8,309 bases of DNA from an uncultured Collinsella sp. (GTDB lineage Bacteria; Actinomycetota; Coriobacteriia; Coriobacteriales; Coriobacteriaceae): contig CABUCA010000072.1 of the NCBI GenBank assembly GCA_902489965.1, forward strand, positions 1 to 8,309. Direction: 5' to 3'. Of this stretch, positions 1 to 7,065 are shown one piece after another. Each line of letters starts with the position of its first letter. The stretch's first letter is position 1. The position numbers and the translations under genes were made by a program. Under the pieces are notes generated by a model. It searched no databases, was not told where the DNA came from, and was given only the letters and a program-made list of their open reading frames with translations.

Positions 1-118
1 CCTCTGCGGGGCAGGGGCTGACGGCCGTCCGGGGCGGTCGGCCAGCGACCACCGGTACGGCTCAATCGTATAACCATGCAACGGAAAAGAGCCGCCCTTT
101 CGGACGACTCAAACTGTA

Positions 119-640
119 ATGGGTGTGGGGGTGAGGAATACTCCGAAACTGATTGAAGAGGAGAGCTCTAAAAGACTTGAGAAGATAGCGAGGAACCAAG
201 AAGCAATTGATGACGATTGGTTCGTGAAGGGGAAATGGCTCTGGGTTACCGGCAAGGATCAAGATGAAGCTGCAGTTGAAGCGACGTTGAAGGCGATTGC
301 AACGGGATCTGAGTTCGAGTTCGCTTCGGCGAAACAAATGGTGTCAGCCTGGAATAGCGCTGATTTGTACGGCTCGAACAACAAAGACAGGACTTTGGAT
401 AAGTATCGCTCGGTTCAGAACCTGCTAGTGTCGTATCTGGGTTATTCGAGGGACAAGACAGAAGTCAGCATGCTGTACGAGCTTCTCGACGAGCGTCGTC
501 TAAATAAACTTGCGACCATTCTGTCGTCGATTTATTCAGGAAAGGAGCTGCGTAGCTACTATCTGCGTCTCGGCGCTAAAGCGGAAGAAGTCGACAAGCT
601 GTTTGACTGTTTAAAGAAAACGGTTTGCACGACTGCGTAA
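119..640 (+). CDS. Hypothetical protein, 173 aa, low-GC orphan
   Basis: I do not recognise this protein. It is soluble-looking, charged and mostly helical in composition. A Lys/Glu-rich N-terminal stretch (about residues 8-30) is followed by a short aromatic segment (KGKWLWVTGK, near 37-46) and a helical C-terminal half rich in Leu, Arg and Glu. It has no signal peptide, membrane helix or catalytic motif I can name. Its base composition is clearly lower in GC (28/60 in bases 181-240) than the genes to the right, which suggests separate acquisition. The ATG at 119 is the first ATG after the in-frame stop at 71-73, but no Shine-Dalgarno sequence precedes it. The GTG codons at 125 and 131 are possible alternatives. 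The ATG overlaps the stop codon (TAA, 117-119) of a reading frame open from the left window edge, so translation could be coupled to an upstream gene. A strong terminator follows 29 bases after the stop. Coding status is likely; the start is uncertain and a 5'-truncated relic is possible. Confidence 0.6.
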   Translation: MGVGVRNTPKLIEEESSKRLEKIARNQEAIDDDWFVKGKWLWVTGKDQDEAAVEATLKAIATGSEFEFASAKQMVSAWNSADLYGSNNKDRTLDKYRSVQNLLVSYLGYSRDKTEVSMLYELLDERRLNKLATILSSIYSGKELRSYYLRLGAKAEEVDKLFDCLKKTVCTTA

Positions 641-669
641 TGATCATCATCGACATTCGAATATAGTTG

Positions 670-692
670 AGCCCGGCTATGCCGGGCTTTTT
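670..692 (+). terminator. Intrinsic terminator after the 119-640 gene
   Basis: An 8-bp perfect stem, AGCCCGGC (670-677) with GCCGGGCT (681-688), encloses a TAT loop and runs into a TTTTT tract (688-692). This is a canonical Rho-independent terminator. It separates the small upstream gene from the restriction-modification gene, so the latter must have its own promoter in 693-809. Confidence 0.88.
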
Positions 693-744
693 GATGAGAG
701 GTTGCTAATACTGTATTTCTCTTCGCCGATTCGCCTTCAAATGA

Positions 745-802
745 GCATTAACCGATAAATGACTTTATCTAAAATGATGACATCTGAGCTGTAACGAAGG
801 AG
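745..802 (+). promoter_or_regulatory. Leader of the Type ISP gene: possible -10 and strong RBS
   Basis: The 117 bases between the terminator and the start codon at 810 are AT-rich compared with the rest of the window. TAAAAT at 770-775 is a good -10 candidate (5 of 6 matches), but I see no convincing -35 at the proper distance, so the promoter call is weak. The GAAGGAG ribosome binding site at 796-802, 7 bases before the ATG, is strong. No operator-like palindrome or controller-protein box is evident. Confidence 0.35.
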
Positions 803-809
803 TCGCTAT

Positions 810-3800
810 ATGAAGACCGTCTACGATGCCCTTGACCCAATCGTCAACGGGTCGGCAACGACCAAGGAGAAGGGTGACAAGTACGAGGCGGCCTGCGTCT
901 ACTATCTCAAGAACGACCCTTTCTACGCGCTGTTCTTCTCCCGTGTCGGGACGATAGCCCAGGCTCTCGAATGGGATGATTGTCCCGTCCACGACACCCA
1001 AGACAACGGAATCGACCTCATGGCCCAGACCGCCGAGGCGGGGGAATGGTGGGCGATCCAATGCAAGTGCTATGACGGCGAGAAGGACCTTCCCAAGGGC
1101 ATCTGCGACTCGTTCTTCGCCCATGCGGCATTTATCGACGGCGTCGACTCCCTGATGGTCATGACGACGGCGAAGGGTCCGGGAAAGAACCTCCAGAAGC
1201 AAATCGACGCCAGCGGGTCCATGTACATCGATACCGCCAAGATGGCGGCCTCCAATATCGACTGGGCCCCGTTTATCGAAGGTGTTCCCGCCGGCGAGCG
1301 GGTGACCTACGACCTCCGCCCTCATCAGGAGCGCGCGGTCGCGGCAATCGAGGAGAAGTGGGCGGCGTCCGACCGCTGCAAGGCGATCATGGCGTGCGGC
1401 ACGGGAAAGACCCTCATGTCCCTCCGCCTCGTCGAGGACTGGATCGGCCCCGCCGCCGGCACAATCCTCTTCTGCGCGCCGTCGATCTCCCTTGTCGGAC
1501 AGTCCATGCGTGAGTGGATGGGCCAGAGCCGCGTGCCCATGTCCTCGCTCGTCGTCTGCTCGGACTCGAAGGCGTCGCGCAAGGACGACGTCATCCCGAT
1601 GACGCTCGATTCATTCGAGTATCCCGCGACGACGAATCCTGAGAGCCTGTACCGCTCGTTCAGGCGTTGCAGGCACTCGAACCCCGACGGCCTGGTCGTC
1701 ATCTTCTCGACCTACCAATCTATCGGCGTCATCCATGACGCGCAGGCGCTCGGCATGCCCGAGTTCGATGTCGTCGTGTGCGACGAGGCCCACCGCACGA
1801 CCGGCAACGCCCTCCCCGGCGTCTCCAAGACGGAGGCTTCGGCCTTCATGAAGATCCACTTCAACGAGAACGTTGCCGCCAAGAAGCGCCTGTACATGAC
1901 GGCGACCCCGCGCATCTACGGCGAGACCGCCAAGCGAAAGGGCGCCGAGGAGGACTACACCATCGCCTCCATGGACGACGAGTCCATCTACGGCCCCACC
2001 GCCTACCAGATCAAGTTCGGCGAGGCCGTGGAGCAGAAGCTGCTTACCGACTACAAGGTCGTTGTCCTCACCGTCCAGGAGGATGCCATCGGGGACCGCC
2101 TGCCCTCCCTGGAGAGCGACCAGGGCGTCAACGCAATGAGCCTCGAGCCCTCGGACATCGGCAAGATTATCGGCTGCTGGAAGGGCCTCGTCGATCACGG
2201 CGAGGGCGCGCCCGACGACGCGACCGGCCTCGGTGGCATGCTCGTCGTCGATGACGTCGAGACCATGGTGACCGGCTGCAAGCCGCTACACCGCGCCGTC
2301 GGCTTCTGCTCGACCATCAATGCATCGAAGACCATCACGGAGGCCTTCTCGCAAATCGTCGAGAAGTTTGCCGAAGACGAGCACGAGGAGCTCCCGCTCA
2401 AGTGCGAGCTGCGCCATGTCGACGGCAACATGCCGTCCGACCAGCGTACGAGAAACATCACCTGGCTCGGAGGGGACGTCGCCGAGGACGAGTGCCGCAT
2501 CCTCACCAATGCACGCTGCCTCGCCGAGGGCATCGACGTGCCCAACCTCGACGCCGTCATCTTCTTCAATGCCAAGAACTCGACCGTGGACGTCGTCCAG
2601 GCCGTCGGCCGCGTCATGAGGCGCGCCGAGGGTAAGGACTTTGGCTACATCATCCTGCCCATTTTCGTTCCCGCCGGCATGACGCCGGAGGAGGCGCTCG
2701 ACGACAGCAAGGTGTTCGCGAACGTCTGGAGCATCCTCCAGGCCCTCCGCTCGCACGACGAGCGAATCGAGGCAAAGGTCAACGCGCTCGCCCTCCAGCA
2801 GGAGGCCGAGAAGAACAAGGTTGTCGGATCTGCCAACCAGAAGGGGTGGGATGCCGGCGACCTCAAGCTCAAGCAGGAGGAGGAGAGCCAGAAGGCGGCG
2901 GAGATCACGCAGGGCGTGCAGATGAGGCTCACGTTCTTCCCGGTCGAGCGCTGGGAGAAGGCCGTCAAGACCACGCTGGTCAAGAAGTGCGGCACGCGCA
3001 TCTACTGGGACGAGTGGGCCGAGGACGTGGCGAAGATCGCCCAGCGCCACATCGAACGCATCGGCAAACTCGTTCGCGAGAACGACGAGGTGTCCGGCAG
3101 CTTCAAGGCGTTCCTGCACGGCCTTCAGGACTCGCTGAACCCCAGCATCACCGAGCAGGATGCGGTCGAGATGATTGCCCAGCACATCATCACCGTTCCG
3201 GTTTTCGATGCCCTGTTCGGGGACTTCGAGTTCGCGAAATCGAACCCGGTGTCCGTCGCCATCGAACGTTTCCTGGGCGTACTCGAAGAGCATAAGATCG
3301 AGGAGGCATCGGATTCCGAGGTCCTCGACGACGTGTATGCGAGCGTGCGCCGCCGCGCTGCCGCCATCCAGTCGGATGCGGCGCGCCAGCAGCTCATCCG
3401 CGACCTCTACGAGAAGTTCTTCAAGGTTGCGTTCAAGGCGACCTCGGACAAGATGGGCGTCGTCTACACTCCGACCGAGATCATCGACTATATCCTTCGC
3501 GAGACCGACCGCGTCCTCAAGCGCGAGTTCGGCCAGTCGCTTGCCGACGACCGCGTGCATATCCTGGACCCCTTCGCGGGCACGGGCTCGTTCATGGCGC
3601 ACCTCATCGAGAGCGACCTCATCCCCGACGAGAAACTTAAGCGCAAGTACACCCGCGAGATTCACTCCAACGAGATCCTGTTGCTCGCGTACTACATCAT
3701 GACGGTGAATATCGAGTACGCCTACCATGCCCGCATAGGCGGCGACTATCAGCCGTTCGAGGGTGCGGTGCTCACCGATACGTTCCAGATGACCGAGGAA

Positions 3801-5858
3801 TCGAACACCCTCGATGACGAGGTGTTCTATGACAACACGGATCGCGTGCGCATCCAGAACGCGCTCCCGATTCGGGTGATTGTGGGCAACCCGCCCTACT
3901 CGGTAGGCCAGACGAGCGCCAACGACAATAACCAGAATGAGAAGTATCCGACGCTCGACAGCCGCATCGCGCAGACGTATGTCGCGAAAACGACTGCGAC
4001 AAATAAGAACTCGCTTTACGATTCGTACTTCCGCGCCTTCAGGTGGGCGAGCGACCGAATCGAAGAGAGGGGCATTGTCTGCTTCGTAAGCAACGGCGGG
4101 TGGGTTGACGGATCTTCCTCCAACGGGTTCCGCCGATCGCTCGTGGAAGAATTCAACAGCATCTACGTCTTCAACCTTAAGGGGAATCAGAACACCTCCG
4201 ACTGGAAGCGTGAGGGCGGTAAGGTGTTTGATGCCGGCGCTAAGATCGGCGTCGCTATAACTATGTTGGTTAAGAACCCGGACTCAAAAGAGCATGGGGT
4301 TGTTCACTATCACGATATCGGCGACTATCTGAGTCGTGAGGACAAGCTTTGGCTGATCCGAGATTTTGCAATCAATGGTGATATTGATTGGCAAACGATT
4401 GAACCCGATAAATATGGCGACTGGCTGAACCAGCGCGACGATTCGTTCTATGAATTTGCGCCGCTGGGAATAACGAAGAGAAAGCCTCCCTACGGCATGT
4501 TTACCATCTGGTCTGCGGGCCTTAAAACGCAGCGTGACCCTTGGGCGTGGGGATTCTCGCGTTCGAGAGTGCAGGGGCAAATGGAGCGTCTGCTAACGAA
4601 CATGGACGCTGAGATTCAAGCTGCAAAGAGCGAGGGGCGTGCAATTGAATATGATCCGATCCGCTTCAGCTGGACACGGCGCATGGAGGATGCTGCCAGG
4701 AAGGGAGAGCGGCTAGTCTATAACCGTGACGAGGTCGTAATGGGGTCGTATAGGCCGTTCTGCAAGCAATGGGTTTACTACGACCGTGTGATGAACGAAA
4801 GGACCTACCAGCAGCCCCGCCTTTTCCCTCTCGCGGCAAGCGGGAGGGAAAAGGCCGAAAGGACCTACCAGCAGCCCAATATCCTTTCAAAGATAACGGG
4901 AAAAGGCGGGGCCGAAATGACCTACCAGCAGGGCTCTCTCCGTTGCCTTGAGAACATCGTCATTATCAACTCGGAGCGTGGGCCATTTATCGCTAATATC
5001 CTACCTGACCTCGAGCTAGTTCATCACGGTCAATGCTTCCCCCTCTACTGGTACGAAGAGGAGCAAGTTGGCGCGTCTCTCTTTGACGGAAATGATTATG
5101 TAGCTCCCGGCGGACAGGCGTCACTATTCGGCAACGGTGCGACCCATACCGAGAAGACCTATTCTCGCCACGACGCTATTACGGATGAGACCCTTAAGGT
5201 CTTCCTTGAGGTCTATCCGCATGCGTTTCCGAAGCGCTATAAGAAGGATGGCGGTATCGAGCTCAACAAGACCGATATTTTCTACTACGTCTACGGTATC
5301 CTGCATTCTTCCGAGTACCGCAAGCGCTTCGAGTCGAATCTCAAGAAAGAGTTGCCGCGCATCCCGCTCGCCGCGGACTTTGCCAGGTTCTCGGAGGCGG
5401 GTCGAAAACTCGCCCATTTTCATCTCGATTACGAGACGATTGACCCATGGGCATCGATCGTCGAGGACGGCGACTCGGCGAACCCTGGGCGAACGGTCAA
5501 AATGAAATTCGGCCCGCATAAGAAGGACGAGGAGCATCCCAAGGGCCAGGACATGACCGTCCTCAAGGTCGCCGAGAGCATGACGCTGCGCGGTATCCCG
5601 CTTGAGGCATACGAGTACGTCGTCAATGGGCGCTCGGCCATCGGTTGGCTCATGGATCGCTATCAGGTCCGCAAGGACAAGGCCTCGGGCATCGTCAACG
5701 ATCCCAACGACTACAGCGACGATCCGCGCTATATCGTCGACCTGGTCGAGCGCGTCGTGACTGTGTCGATGGAGACGATCGCTATCGTTAACGAGCTGCC
5801 CGCCTTGAACGAGAAGGCCCAGCCTGCCGACTGGCCCGCCGCATGGAAGGTGAAGTAA
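810..5858 (+). CDS. Type ISP restriction-modification enzyme (nuclease-helicase-methylase-specificity fusion)
   Basis: This 1682-aa cytoplasmic protein has the full layout of a single-chain Type ISP restriction enzyme (LlaGI/LlaBIII class, slightly longer than the roughly 1570 aa known there). Residues about 20-145 form an Mrr-like PD-(D/E)XK nuclease, with E26, D69 (GID) and Q84-C-K86. Residues about 165-640 form a superfamily-2 helicase/translocase: Walker A ACGTGKT (195-201), DEAH (325-328), MTATPR (363-368), motif V around 566-578 and QAVGRVMRR (597-605). A helical coupler follows. The N6-adenine methyltransferase (about 865-1250) has motif I DPFAGTGSF (920-928) and motif IV NPPY (1027-1030). 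The remainder is the Type ISP C-terminal specificity domain. In studied family members the enzyme methylates one strand of an asymmetric site, translocates by ATP hydrolysis, and cuts after head-on collision of two enzymes. All catalytic motifs look intact. An in-frame stop at 792-794 and the RBS at 796-802 fix the start. No separate methylase or specificity gene is needed or present. The specificity domain carries an unusual in-frame triplication (residues about 1330-1379), and bases 4261-4440 have lower GC (85/180). Confidence 0.95.
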   Translation: MKTVYDALDPIVNGSATTKEKGDKYEAACVYYLKNDPFYALFFSRVGTIAQALEWDDCPVHDTQDNGIDLMAQTAEAGEWWAIQCKCYDGEKDLPKGICDSFFAHAAFIDGVDSLMVMTTAKGPGKNLQKQIDASGSMYIDTAKMAASNIDWAPFIEGVPAGERVTYDLRPHQERAVAAIEEKWAASDRCKAIMACGTGKTLMSLRLVEDWIGPAAGTILFCAPSISLVGQSMREWMGQSRVPMSSLVVCSDSKASRKDDVIPMTLDSFEYPATTNPESLYRSFRRCRHSNPDGLVVIFSTYQSIGVIHDAQALGMPEFDVVVCDEAHRTTGNALPGVSKTEASAFMKIHFNENVAAKKRLYMTATPRIYGETAKRKGAEEDYTIASMDDESIYGPTAYQIKFGEAVEQKLLTDYKVVVLTVQEDAIGDRLPSLESDQGVNAMSLEPSDIGKIIGCWKGLVDHGEGAPDDATGLGGMLVVDDVETMVTGCKPLHRAVGFCSTINASKTITEAFSQIVEKFAEDEHEELPLKCELRHVDGNMPSDQRTRNITWLGGDVAEDECRILTNARCLAEGIDVPNLDAVIFFNAKNSTVDVVQAVGRVMRRAEGKDFGYIILPIFVPAGMTPEEALDDSKVFANVWSILQALRSHDERIEAKVNALALQQEAEKNKVVGSANQKGWDAGDLKLKQEEESQKAAEITQGVQMRLTFFPVERWEKAVKTTLVKKCGTRIYWDEWAEDVAKIAQRHIERIGKLVRENDEVSGSFKAFLHGLQDSLNPSITEQDAVEMIAQHIITVPVFDALFGDFEFAKSNPVSVAIERFLGVLEEHKIEEASDSEVLDDVYASVRRRAAAIQSDAARQQLIRDLYEKFFKVAFKATSDKMGVVYTPTEIIDYILRETDRVLKREFGQSLADDRVHILDPFAGTGSFMAHLIESDLIPDEKLKRKYTREIHSNEILLLAYYIMTVNIEYAYHARIGGDYQPFEGAVLTDTFQMTEESNTLDDEVFYDNTDRVRIQNALPIRVIVGNPPYSVGQTSANDNNQNEKYPTLDSRIAQTYVAKTTATNKNSLYDSYFRAFRWASDRIEERGIVCFVSNGGWVDGSSSNGFRRSLVEEFNSIYVFNLKGNQNTSDWKREGGKVFDAGAKIGVAITMLVKNPDSKEHGVVHYHDIGDYLSREDKLWLIRDFAINGDIDWQTIEPDKYGDWLNQRDDSFYEFAPLGITKRKPPYGMFTIWSAGLKTQRDPWAWGFSRSRVQGQMERLLTNMDAEIQAAKSEGRAIEYDPIRFSWTRRMEDAARKGERLVYNRDEVVMGSYRPFCKQWVYYDRVMNERTYQQPRLFPLAASGREKAERTYQQPNILSKITGKGGAEMTYQQGSLRCLENIVIINSERGPFIANILPDLELVHHGQCFPLYWYEEEQVGASLFDGNDYVAPGGQASLFGNGATHTEKTYSRHDAITDETLKVFLEVYPHAFPKRYKKDGGIELNKTDIFYYVYGILHSSEYRKRFESNLKKELPRIPLAADFARFSEAGRKLAHFHLDYETIDPWASIVEDGDSANPGRTVKMKFGPHKKDEEHPKGQDMTVLKVAESMTLRGIPLEAYEYVVNGRSAIGWLMDRYQVRKDKASGIVNDPNDYSDDPRYIVDLVERVVTVSMETIAIVNELPALNEKAQPADWPAAWKVK
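4796..4931 (+). repeat. In-frame degenerate tandem repeat (3 units, 60 and 57 nt spacing) inside the specificity domain
   Basis: The segment CGAAAGGACCTACCAGCAG starts at 4796 and 4856, within a 22-nt exact match. It recurs with one mismatch at 4913. Both spacings (60 and 57) are multiples of three, so the encoded motif appears as ERTYQQP (residues 1330-1336), ERTYQQP (1350-1356) and EMTYQQ (1369-1374) without breaking the frame. From memory of the family, this motif normally occurs once and is followed by an LFP-type segment and then the conserved NIVI strand (here 1382-1385). The extra copies therefore look like an insertion of about 39 residues. Confidence 0.9.
4815..4911. repeat. 14-nt inverted repeats bracketing the insertion, with an internal 37-nt hairpin
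   Basis: CCCCGCCTTTTCCC at 4815-4828 is the exact reverse complement of 4898-4911, bounding a 97-nt segment. Inside it, 4819-4830 pairs perfectly with 4844-4855 (12 bp). The stem continues for four more pairs (4831-4834 with 4840-4843, one of them a G-U type pair), giving about 16 bp with a 5-base loop GGCAA at 4835-4839. The left arm is thus shared by two alternative pairings. The stem lies wholly within coding sequence and encodes part of the insertion (roughly RLFPLAASGREKA). Confidence 0.88.
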
Positions 5859-5928
5859 CAGCTGAAGGGGATTCATGATTCGCGGATAGCGACGTTGCAT
5901 ATTGGGGTTGATGAACATCGCCCGATAG

Positions 5929-6132
5929 CGTGTCGCCGCGGGACGGATGGTTATCACAACTGCCCGGTTCTCGAAGGAGGCACGACGCTATGCAGAAGGT
6001 CTACTCGGCCAGACGGTCGTGCTCGTCGACGGCCCAGCGCTCGCTGGTCTCATGATCGACTACGGTGTCGGCGTGAGCACAAGGCAGGTTTACGAAATCA
6101 AGGCCGTGGACACGGACTTCTTCGAAGAATAG
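5929..6132 (+). pseudogene. C-terminal remnant of an Mrr-type restriction endonuclease
   Basis: The frame opens after a TAG at 5926-5928 and reads about 67 codons. The content matches, from memory, the C-terminal end of Mrr-family restriction endonucleases: an ITTARFSKEARRYAE segment, then VVLVDGPALAGLMIDYGVGV, then a YEIKAVDTDFFEE tail. These correspond to the last strand and helix of the catalytic fold and the conserved end of the family. The upstream catalytic core (ID...QxK) and the N-terminal winged-helix part are absent, and the frame is interrupted by stops at 5887 and 5926. No convincing ribosome binding site precedes the ATG at 5947. It is best read as a 5'-truncated relic, probably of a second restriction gene lost when the region was rearranged. 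It is not a domain of the Type ISP gene, which has its own complete nuclease and a stop at 5856-5858. A short expressed 61-aa protein from 5947 cannot be excluded. Confidence 0.72.
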
Positions 6133-6143
6133 CGAGCAAGCGG

Positions 6144-6911
6144 CTACCTCGCGCCCTTCCGCCCGTTGCACTTCGAGCAGAGCACCTGCAGATTAGACGG
6201 CACGGTCTTACCGCCCCTAGCGACCGGCACGATATGGTCGATGTGCAATCCAACACCATCGGGCATGTACTTCCCGCACATCTGGCAGGTGTAGTTGTCC
6301 CTTCGCGCTATCTGCTCGCGCAGCTGTTTAGTCATCAGCTTCCGCTGGTTGCGAGCATGGTAATCCCTGAGCGTCGCTTCGTCGTTAATGGCGGCGAGGC
6401 GGTTTCGCCTGTTCACAACCCAGTCCCAGCTCACGGCCATCACGCTATCGTCCACGGACACCTTGTAGGACGTCTTCACGTAGTTCCTCTGCCTGTAGCG
6501 TGTCTGCTCACGGCACGTGACAAACTGGAACGCGTGCGCGTCGTCGAGTGTCTCGGCGTATTGCCGCTCCCGGCGCTTCCGCAGGCTGCAGGTCTTCAGG
6601 TATTCCTCCTGCTGTGCCTTCCACTCCTGGATGTAGGATCGCTCCGCGACTATCTTTTCCCAGTTGGCGGGCTCGAGCATAAAGCGATCTATCAGGTCGT
6701 CGATCTTCACGTTGCGTCTGCCGGAGACATCGAACCGCTCGACGAAGTATGGGTAGTGAAAGGGATTCGCCAGGACTCTTCGCACCAGAGAGACGACGCA
6801 GCAGATGAGAACAATCGAGACAACGGCCGCAACGATGTAGGGAAGCAGATCGACGGCGACGAGATTTCCCCATTTATCGACATGATAGTAAGTAAACAAG
6901 ATGGCTCCCAT
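6144..6911 (-). CDS. Membrane-anchored HNH endonuclease
   Basis: This 255-aa protein has a C-terminal zinc-binding HNH nuclease domain. CxxC at C209/C212 and C245/C248 would hold the metal; H223-I-D225-H226 is the HxDH catalytic core; N240 and N249 complete the motif. The domain is introduced by the REQIARRDNYTC sequence typical of the family. Near the N-terminus, residues 22-43 are an uninterrupted hydrophobic helix followed by Arg-Arg, which predicts a single membrane anchor with the nuclease facing the cytoplasm. The middle (about 50-195) is a basic, helical region I do not recognise as a named domain. The only ATG after an upstream in-frame stop is at 6911, with a weak ribosome binding site. 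The gene converges on the Mrr relic (11 bases between stops) and diverges from the SOS operon. The substrate is unknown: HNH proteins include restriction enzymes, homing nucleases and phage packaging nucleases. A membrane tether would suit action on incoming DNA, but that is inference. Confidence 0.9.
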   Translation of the reverse strand: MGAILFTYYHVDKWGNLVAVDLLPYIVAAVVSIVLICCVVSLVRRVLANPFHYPYFVERFDVSGRRNVKIDDLIDRFMLEPANWEKIVAERSYIQEWKAQQEEYLKTCSLRKRRERQYAETLDDAHAFQFVTCREQTRYRQRNYVKTSYKVSVDDSVMAVSWDWVVNRRNRLAAINDEATLRDYHARNQRKLMTKQLREQIARRDNYTCQMCGKYMPDGVGLHIDHIVPVARGGKTVPSNLQVLCSKCNGRKGAR

Positions 6912-7007
6912 TCGCTCGTATTGGCATCAGATGATAGACCAACGCGAGCACTCGCCCTTTTACCACCCCGCCCAGACACAACCACGCAACCCCCACACCA
7001 TGTTCGC

Positions 7008-7036
7008 TTTACAAAACCAAACGCCCGTTCGATACT
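7008..7036 (+). promoter_or_regulatory. Sigma-70-type promoter of the SOS operon
   Basis: TTTACA (7008-7013, 5 of 6 consensus matches) is followed after exactly 17 bases by GATACT (7031-7036, 4 of 6). The predicted start of transcription, near 7043, lies about 40 bases before the first gene. The spacer contains one LexA box and the initial transcribed region contains another, as expected for a LexA-repressed promoter. Confidence 0.5.
7018..7031 (+). promoter_or_regulatory. LexA (SOS) operator 1
   Basis: CAAACGCCCGTTCG matches the Gram-positive/actinobacterial LexA consensus CGAAC-N4-GTTCG at 9 of 10 defined positions (second base A instead of G). It lies between the -35 and -10 elements, so bound LexA would block RNA polymerase. 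Confidence 0.65.
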
Positions 7037-7051
7037 GGTAGAAGCAAAACG

Positions 7052-7065
7052 CGAACACGTGTACG
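7052..7065 (+). promoter_or_regulatory. LexA (SOS) operator 2
   Basis: CGAACACGTGTACG matches CGAAC-N4-GTTCG at 9 of 10 defined positions (A for T in the right half) and has a palindromic ACACGTGT core. It is 21 bases (centre-to-centre distance 34) downstream of operator 1, and 19 bases before the first gene. Two near-consensus boxes this close are unlikely to be coincidental. Confidence 0.65.

Noticed and set aside
1611..2198. Minus-strand frame of 195 codons inside the helicase region
   Set aside because: It is a shadow of the helicase domain: DEAH and MTATPR motifs are intact on the plus strand across it.
2286..3728. Long open frame of 480 codons on the minus strand
   Set aside because: It lies entirely opposite the helicase/methylase part of the Type ISP gene, whose motifs prove the plus frame. 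Its translation is Leu/Val/Asp/Arg-biased, as expected from a high-GC antisense shadow.
5124..5957. Minus-strand frame of 277 codons
   Set aside because: It is antisense to the C-terminal end of the Type ISP gene and part of the Mrr relic, with no recognisable motif and no ribosome binding site.
6944..6955. Short palindrome GCGAG-CA-CTCGC upstream of the HNH gene
   Set aside because: Only 5 bp per arm in GC-rich DNA; it could be an operator for the HNH gene but is within what chance gives.
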